Assembly (NCBI GenBank): GCA_964612675.1
Contig: CAZTDD010000036.1
Span: forward strand, 1 to 51,452
DNA length: 51,452 nucleotides
Source: CAZTDD01 sp964612675
GTDB taxonomy: Bacteria; Hinthialibacterota; Hinthialibacteria; Hinthialibacterales; JAKPRU01
Direction: 5' to 3'
The translations under genes and the position numbers were made by a program. Shown piece after piece: positions 47,147 to 51,452 of the stretch (position 1 is the stretch's first letter; each line of letters begins with the position of its first letter). The notes beneath the pieces are model-generated. The model worked only from the letters and a program-made list of their open reading frames with translations, was not told where the DNA came from and ran no database searches.

Positions 47147-47374
47147 TCACGGGACTGACGGGACATTTCCTATTCCCTTTCGCCTTTTTTTTATATCAGT
47201 CACAACCTGTTCCAGCGTCCAGTCAGGAAACAACTCGTCCCGCTCCTTCGTGTAATTGCCAAACCCCGCTGTGTATTGTTTCAGGAAGCGCACAGCATTT
47301 ACCGGCCCGAGCTCTCGATAAAGCAACCGAATCGCTTGTTGATTCACTTCGGCCAACGGTGTGATCTCAATCAT
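47147..47374 (-). CDS. Antitoxin-like partner of PIN toxin 1
   Basis: 75 residues, starting four bases inside the end of the PIN gene (ATGA overlap). The sequence MIEITPLAEVNQQAIRLLYRELGPVNAVRFLKQY has the look of small proteins paired with PIN domains. The gene order is unusual, because the presumed antitoxin follows the toxin. It binds and neutralises the toxin if the pair is functional. Confidence 0.65.
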   Translation of the reverse strand: MIEITPLAEVNQQAIRLLYRELGPVNAVRFLKQYTAGFGNYTKERDELFPDWTLEQVVTDIKKRRKGIGNVPSVP

Positions 47375-47814
47375 CGTTCAATCTCCTGTACCAACTCAAC
47401 CGGCGAAAGCACCTTCACTCCCAGATCCTCGATGCGCTGTGCCTTTCGACTTAATCGATCATCGCAGGTACAAAAGTAATCCGCGTGACCCGCTTCCGCC
47501 AGCGCAAGGTGTAGCGCGTCCAACGCCTTGATACCGTGCTGTGCAAATTTCGACGCGCGTGTTTCTACTTGTTGGTCAATGTATAAAGTTGTCTTTGCCA
47601 GCGCAAGTACAGACTCGGCATGTGCGCGACGAACGCTTGACGGGTTCCGTTCCGTTTCGTACAACAACGCTTCCGAACTCATCAATTCGACTTGCCCCGT
47701 TTCACACAAAGACAAGACACCCAACACAGCGTCCCCTTCGAGCACGATTCGTACTTGATCGGGTTTATCCAAAGGGCGTTGTAACACGCACAAATCCATA
47801 TAAACCTTGACCAT
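47371..47814 (-). CDS. PIN-domain ribonuclease (toxin 1)
   Basis: 147 residues with the PIN acidic residues Asp7 (VYMDLCVLQRPLD), Glu53 region, Asp99 (IKALDALHLA) and Asp118/119 (TCDDRLSRKA). Such proteins are magnesium-dependent RNases, commonly VapC-type toxins. It is the first gene of the pair. Confidence 0.85.
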   Translation of the reverse strand: MVKVYMDLCVLQRPLDKPDQVRIVLEGDAVLGVLSLCETGQVELMSSEALLYETERNPSSVRRAHAESVLALAKTTLYIDQQVETRASKFAQHGIKALDALHLALAEAGHADYFCTCDDRLSRKAQRIEDLGVKVLSPVELVQEIER

Positions 47815-47865
47815 GCGGAAATCTTATCACATTGTCCTGCTCAATGAGACGCCTGCTCCTGTTGC

Positions 47866-47941
47866 CAGCGGCCGGTGCCCCCTGTTGCCTCTTGTGCCTT
47901 CACCACCCCGATTGACAAGCAATCGGTGCTACCCGGGGTAT
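47866..47941. repeat. Repeat family C copy 3 (diverged)
   Basis: Shares CCCTGTTGCCTCTTG..CCTTC and CCCCGATTG with the element beside the gap (48835-48868), and has its own CCGATTG/CAATCGG hairpin. Confidence 0.6.
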
Positions 47942-47952
47942 CATTCTCAATA

Positions 47953-48030
47953 TGGAGTGCGCTGGCCCCGGCAGCGCTTTGGATTCTCCGACGAATACAG
48001 CCAAAGCGGCGTCGGGGACGCCGCACTCCA
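47953..48030. repeat. Palindromic repeat, family B copy 2
   Basis: A 78-base element with 30-base terminal arms matching at about 24 positions (ends TGGAGTGCG / CGCACTCCA; inner CTTTGG / CCAAAG). Copy 1 lies at 46923-46996 and a left-half copy at 49683-49724. It lies immediately downstream of the MazF-like gene. Confidence 0.85.
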
Positions 48031-48046
48031 AAATAAGCCGGCGGCC

Positions 48047-48394
48047 TTATCGGCTTGTTGCTGCCCGCTGGAGCGTGTCGACAATCGCCCCGATGACGTT
48101 CTTAAATGCCACAGGGTTCAGCCTGCCGACTTCGGTCTGTATCAGGGAACTGTTTGCTGTAAAGAGTTTGGCTGGTCTGGCGTAGCTTACCCTTCGTAGC
48201 CCCCCTGCCTCGAAATCGTCATCGGCAATTTGAATCGCCTTTGGATCACCGTACGAGCTACTGGTAATCTGACAAAGAATCCAATCCCCTCGTCCGGCAG
48301 AGGTAAGAACCAGCGCCGGACGAAGTTTGAACTCCGAGAGATCCGAAAACGGGAATCTGACGAGCACTACCGCGCCTTCTGAAGGTGAGACCAT
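48047..48394 (-). CDS. MazF/PemK-type endoribonuclease toxin
   Basis: 115 residues from ATG 48394, with AGGAGGAGG immediately before. The N-terminal GAVVLVRFPFSDLSEFKLRPALVL is the MazF/PemK signature, and VGRLNPVAFKNVIGAIVD is the usual C-terminal helix. It cuts mRNA. It begins 28 bases inside its antitoxin gene, giving tight translational coupling. Confidence 0.88.
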   Translation of the reverse strand: MVSPSEGAVVLVRFPFSDLSEFKLRPALVLTSAGRGDWILCQITSSSYGDPKAIQIADDDFEAGGLRRVSYARPAKLFTANSSLIQTEVGRLNPVAFKNVIGAIVDTLQRAATSR

Positions 48395-48585
48395 GCCTCC
48401 TCCTCTTCCGGACGGTCCCAATCCTCGGAGAGAACGGCCTCGCTCAGGAGCGCTGTTTCAGCGATCGTCTCGGATTGTTCATCGAGAATCGTCACGATCG
48501 CTCGGCAGGGCGCATTCAGGTGGATCGGCTCCTGAAGACGGACCTTTCCATCTGTGTCAATTATTGCCTTGACAGCTCTGGGCAT
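48367..48585 (-). CDS. Antitoxin of the MazF-like pair
   Basis: 72 residues. The N-terminal KAIIDTDGKVRLQEPIHLNAP resembles an AbrB/DUF104-like beta DNA-binding start, and the C-terminal SEDWDRPEEEEAWSHLQ is an acidic toxin-binding tail. Precedes and overlaps the toxin gene. Confidence 0.75.
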   Translation of the reverse strand: MPRAVKAIIDTDGKVRLQEPIHLNAPCRAIVTILDEQSETIAETALLSEAVLSEDWDRPEEEEAWSHLQKAR

Positions 48586-48800
48586 AAGATTCTCCTCACC
48601 ACGACCGGTACAGGTTTGTCACTGCGTCAAAACTGCTCTTTGACCTTTGTCTCCGCCGTCTCGCTTTCACGGAATCCACGCTTGACGATTTTTTTCTCCG
48701 GCTTGTAGGAGTCTATTATAATCGGACTTGAACCGATTCGGAATTGACGAAGCATAAAATGGAGCATACACCAAGCAATTGGGGCCACACGCTGAGAAAG

Positions 48801-48898
48801 ACCCCACCCCCAAGCGGAGTTGGGCGTGGCACCCTGTTGCCTCTTGCTCCTTCGTCGCCCCGATTGCTTTCGAGCGGACAAATCCGAGCAATCGGGGC
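48801..48898. repeat. Repeat family C copy 2 beside the gap
   Basis: Contains CCACCCCCAAGCGGAGTTGG (inverse of the hairpin at 41600-41625, one difference over 26 bases). It also has GCCCCGATTGCT / AGCAATCGGGGC perfect arms (48857-48868 and 48887-48898), the latter abutting the N run. Confidence 0.85.
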
Positions 48899-48998
48899 NN
48901 NNNNNNNNNNNNNNNNNNNNNNNNNNNNNNNNNNNNNNNNNNNNNNNNNNNNNNNNNNNNNNNNNNNNNNNNNNNNNNNNNNNNNNNNNNNNNNNNNN
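48899..48998. other. Scaffold gap (100 N)
   Basis: Exactly 100 undetermined bases, a default scaffolding placeholder, so the true distance is unknown. Confidence 0.99.
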
Positions 48999-49100
48999 GG
49001 CTATTCTTATTATGATGGAGGCAGCAGGCGAGTTTGGCTTTGCTGAGAAATCCCACTGCCATTACAATAAGAAAGAAGGCTCACACTGAAGGAGCTCCAA

Positions 49101-49325
49101 ATGGGCGTCGACGAACTCGAAATCGAAATCAAGAAGCTGCCGCCGAAAGACAGGGCGGCCCTTGCGAAACGGGTTATCGAGAGTTTGGACGAACTTTCAC
49201 AACCTGAAATCGAGGCGCTGTGGATCGAACAGGCGGAACGACGTTTGGATGAGTTGGAGCAAGGTTTGGCCGTCGAGATCCCCGCGGAAGAGGCATTTCG
49301 CCGAGCAAGAGATACTATCTCGTGA
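49101..49325 (+). CDS. Addiction-module antitoxin (TIGR02574-like)
   Basis: 74 residues: IEIKKLPPKDRAALAKRVIESL then LWIEQAERRLDELEQG and IPAEEAFRRAR are the standard pattern of the putative addiction-module component paired with RelE/ParE toxins. AGGAG before ATG. Its stop overlaps the toxin GTG. Confidence 0.88.
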   Translation: MGVDELEIEIKKLPPKDRAALAKRVIESLDELSQPEIEALWIEQAERRLDELEQGLAVEIPAEEAFRRARDTIS

Positions 49326-49645
49326 GAGTTGTCACTTTCCACCCAGAGGCGCACACCGAGATGGTTGAAGCCGCCGGGTTCTACGAGAGTCGTTCAATCC
49401 GTCTCGGATTCGCGTTCTTGGAGGAGGTCGAAAGATCGGTCGAACAAATTACCGAGACACCCGAGGCGTACCAGCGTATTGGGAAGAGAGTGCGTCGCAA
49501 GCCTATGTGGCGCTTTCCCTATAACATAATCTACGCGGTTTACGGGGATCGAATTCGTGTCGTGGCGTTGGCGCATCAAAAACGGCGTCCATTCTACTGG
49601 CGACAGAGGCTAGAAGACCCGCCAGAGAACTTGTCGTCTGTATGA
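49322..49645 (+). CDS. RelE/ParE-family toxin
   Basis: 107 residues from GTG 49322, overlapping the antitoxin stop. FHPEAHTEMVEAAGFYESRS, RRKPMWRFPYNIIYAVYGDRIRVVALAHQKRRPFYW is the ParE/RelE core with the conserved RFPYxIxY strand and basic C-terminus. It inhibits translation or gyrase depending on subfamily. Confidence 0.9.
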   Translation: MRVVTFHPEAHTEMVEAAGFYESRSIRLGFAFLEEVERSVEQITETPEAYQRIGKRVRRKPMWRFPYNIIYAVYGDRIRVVALAHQKRRPFYWRQRLEDPPENLSSV

Positions 49646-49682
49646 TTCGGCCCCGGAGTACAACTTCCGGGTGAGCGGGATA

Positions 49683-49724
49683 TGGAGTGCGTTGACACCG
49701 GCAGCGCCCTGGATTTCATCTCCA
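49683..49724. repeat. Palindromic repeat, family B partial copy 3
   Basis: Only the left half (TGGAGTGCG...CCGGCAGCGC..TGGATT) is present, followed by unrelated sequence before the VapC-like gene. Confidence 0.65.
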
Positions 49725-49747
49725 GGCATCCCGCCGTCTCTCTTCCC

Positions 49748-50161
49748 TCATCGAGTGCGACGTTTTGATCGGCGACGGGAGTCCTTCGTTCGCGCCTTCT
49801 TGTAATTCACATTCGGCAGGCTGGAGAAGTGGTCATCCTGTGTCCAGAGCGTGGCTCTGTGGGTTCGTGCTGTTGCGTAAATAAGACTGTCCGCCATTGG
49901 CAGTTTTTCATTTAGACTGATTAGCGCCGCACTAAGGGCGATGTCTTCGGTAACGTCTACAACATGGCCCTGTTTCATCTGAGCAACCGCCTGAAGCGCA
50001 CGTGCCTCGTCCGCCACCAGATTGACCTTCTTAAAAACCTCGTAGAGACAGATAACCGGAACGATCAGGTCGCCCACTGTTTCTATCGGCAGCGTGAAAT
50101 AGGCGGCGTTCGACCCGCCGAAAAAGTACTCAATCCATCCGGATGTATCCACGAGGTTCAT
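49748..50161 (-). CDS. VapC-like PIN toxin
   Basis: 137 residues with Asp5 (VDTSGWIEYF), Glu41 (LYEVFKK), Asp91 (MADSLIYATA) and Asp109 (TQDDHF), the full VapC active site. The C-terminal tail is basic (KDSRRRSKRRTR). Its start overlaps the VapB-like stop by four bases. Confidence 0.92.
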   Translation of the reverse strand: MNLVDTSGWIEYFFGGSNAAYFTLPIETVGDLIVPVICLYEVFKKVNLVADEARALQAVAQMKQGHVVDVTEDIALSAALISLNEKLPMADSLIYATARTHRATLWTQDDHFSSLPNVNYKKARTKDSRRRSKRRTR

Positions 50162-50367
50162 GCGCGATCATCCTCATCGCGAGCAAACGTCGCATCCAAT
50201 CCGCTCAGGAACCCCCGCATGGCACGCATAGGTTGAATCCGTACAAGTTCAATCCGGTCATCAAAACTCAATACTTGGAGCTTTTCGCCCGGTTTGATGC
50301 CCGTACGTTCTCTCACCGTTTTGGGAATTACGACCTGATATTTCGGAGAAACAGTCACCGCGTCCAT
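50158..50367 (-). CDS. VapB-like antitoxin (AbrB/SpoVT fold)
   Basis: 69 residues: VTVSPKYQVVIPKTVRERTG then IKPGEKLQVLSFDDRIELVRI is the AbrB swapped-hairpin DNA-binding domain, and the C-terminal GFLSGLDATF is the toxin-binding arm. It would repress its own operon with VapC. Confidence 0.92.
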   Translation of the reverse strand: MDAVTVSPKYQVVIPKTVRERTGIKPGEKLQVLSFDDRIELVRIQPMRAMRGFLSGLDATFARDEDDRA

Positions 50368-50817
50368 ATCGATCTCCCTTCTGTTTTACAAATAATCGGT
50401 CGATCCAAAAGAGTCAATGGCGGCTGCCACCATCCACGAACGACTACCAAATCCAACCCACGCATTAAATGTAAACGGGGGCGGCACAGGACCCGTGCCA
50501 CCCCCGGCGGTGATCTGGTTGGATTGGAGGGGAGCCCCTAGGTCTTCAATCTATCGATGAAGACCGTCAGTCCCCCTGAAAACCATCCTGGATCGGATTT
50601 GGAAGGGGAACTAACCCGCTCCACCTCCGCAGTCACCTACGCTAGATTCACTACTACACCCGTCTATCATAAGTGGACCACCTCCTTTCCGCGTTGGACA
50701 CGACTATAGCCAAGAACGCCAACGGTTTCAAGAAAAAACTGTTCACGTTCTGTCAATTCTTGGGGACTTGTCCGGAGTCTCTACTCGGCGTAGCCTATGC
50801 GTGTCCGGGAGGTATCG
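50368..50817. other. Intergenic region before the pseudopilin gene
   Basis: Holds a diverged CACCCCC repeat (50474-50512, related to family C) and a hairpin GGTCTTCA/TGAAGACC (50541-50565, nine-base loop). No gene recognised. The pseudopilin promoter should lie near its right end. Confidence 0.55.
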
Positions 50818-51452
50818 ATGCAAAAGCGTGGATTTACTTTGATTGAACTTCTCATTGTGGTGGCGATTATCGGGATTCTCGCCGCGATCGCGGTGCCGAA
50901 TTTCCTCAACGCCCGGCTGCGCGCGACGGTCGCCCGTATCCAAGGAGATCACGCCGCACTCGCCACGGCGATCGAATCGTACGCCGTCGATAACAACGGC
51001 CATCCCTGCCCCGAGCTGGCATCGAACGAGGGACAAATCACCACATGGCCCTACTACCTGCCGGACGCCATCATGACACCCGTGTCCTACATCTCGGAGG
51101 CGAAAATCGTCGACCCGTTCGGACGGCCGCCGATGGACCTGCCGGATCTGGTCAGCCGGTACCGATTCAAGGTGTTCCGCTGCCAAACCCGTCAGGATCT
51201 CGCGGACGCACAGGCTGCAGGGATGGTCTCCGCGCGGGCGGTGTTGGGGGAATGGATGATCGTTTCGCACGGCCCGAACCGCTGGCTCGACCTGCCGACA
51301 AACTTCGCCGACGGCCGAAATGAAACCGACTGGTTTTGGCTTCCATACGATCCATCCAACGGACTCCTAACGAATGGGGATATCATACGCGGCCAGGGAG
51401 CGCCGCAGGTCACAGGCTATCCGAGCCGCTACAAAATCACCTGGACCGATCC
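50818..51452 (+). CDS. Type II/IV pseudopilin (prepilin N-methylation motif), partial
   Basis: At least 211 residues, open to the window edge; GGGAGG lies five bases before ATG 50818. The N-terminus MQKRGFTLIELLIVVAIIGI is a class III signal: prepilin peptidase cuts after Gly5 and methylates Phe6, with Glu10 conserved. After AVPNFLNARLRATVARIQGD, a helical region and YAVDNNGHPCPEL follow the GspG/type IV pseudopilin plan common in PVC and candidate-phylum genomes, which often carry many such genes. Membrane-embedded subunit or surface protein. Confidence 0.92.
   Translation, partial: MQKRGFTLIELLIVVAIIGILAAIAVPNFLNARLRATVARIQGDHAALATAIESYAVDNNGHPCPELASNEGQITTWPYYLPDAIMTPVSYISEAKIVDPFGRPPMDLPDLVSRYRFKVFRCQTRQDLADAQAAGMVSARAVLGEWMIVSHGPNRWLDLPTNFADGRNETDWFWLPYDPSNGLLTNGDIIRGQGAPQVTGYPSRYKITWTD

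Larger units (their letters stand above)
48586..49100. other. Repeat-rich intergenic region containing the assembly gap
   Basis: No supported gene. It contains family C copy 2 and 100 N at 48899-48998. The sequence ends on the left exactly at a perfect 12-base hairpin arm, so assembly probably broke on the repeat. Confidence 0.7.

Noticed and set aside
48627..49089. Open frames crossing the N run
   Set aside because: They are artefacts of reading through undetermined bases and repeat sequence.

Overview
The window is a scaffold piece (100 N at 48899-48998) from an uncultured bacterium with a Gram-negative-type secretome. It shows Tat and Sec signal peptides, multihaem c-type cytochromes, an Asp/Pro/Thr-linker giant surface protein with VCBS repeats and a dockerin-like end, a type II/IV pseudopilin, an arylsulfatase-type enzyme and an ECF sigma factor. 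This mix, together with HzsA-like and C39-DUF1573 proteins, recalls the PVC superphylum and neighbouring candidate phyla such as Sumerlaeota or Hydrogenedentota. No rRNA or ribosomal protein gene is present, so placement is inference only.

Layout. 1-623: edge of an IS1380-like transposase. 1.2-4.3 kb: methionine operon metY-metX-metW (leftward). 4.4-7.4 kb: leftward electron-transfer operon of Rieske protein, b6-type cytochrome b and a membrane-anchored octahaem HAO-family cytochrome c. 7.7-8.8 kb: Tat-exported DUF362 protein. 9.1-12.1 kb: an exported glucan-water-dikinase-like protein, divergent from a 3620-residue mosaic surface protein (12.6-23.4 kb). 23.5-25.8 kb: HzsA-related dihaem protein. 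25.9-30.2 kb: a RsbW-like ATPase overlapping tail to tail with a HAD-PEPCK fusion that has lost the PEPCK metal ligands, followed by the intact pckA. 30.7-33.9 kb: carB. 34.1-36.7 kb: Tat sulfatase and an MBL-fold hydrolase. 37.0-38.8 kb: an Rrf2 regulator behind five tandem TTGACA boxes, and a secreted DRGH nuclease. 39.2-41.6 kb: GT-C type membrane protein. 41.8-46.8 kb: a six-gene ECF-sigma cluster of exported proteins including a 12-cysteine small protein and a C39 peptidase-DUF1573 protein. 47.1-50.4 kb: four toxin-antitoxin pairs among palindromic repeats and the assembly gap. 50.8 kb to the end: a pseudopilin running off the window.

How genes work together. The met genes acetylate homoserine and sulfhydrylate it. 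The Rieske/b/octahaem operon looks like a quinol-linked bc complex whose c-type partner is an octahaem enzyme-like subunit. PckA serves gluconeogenesis or anaplerosis, and the downstream HAD-PEPCK fusion is best read as a regulatory or moonlighting pseudoenzyme. The ECF cluster reads as sigma factor, translationally coupled anti-sigma-like small protein, and four exported products likely made together. The strongest candidates for something undescribed are the HAD-pseudoPEPCK fusion, the ECF/Cys-rich/C39 cluster, the exported dikinase, the Rieske-b6-octahaem operon and the fivefold -35 array.
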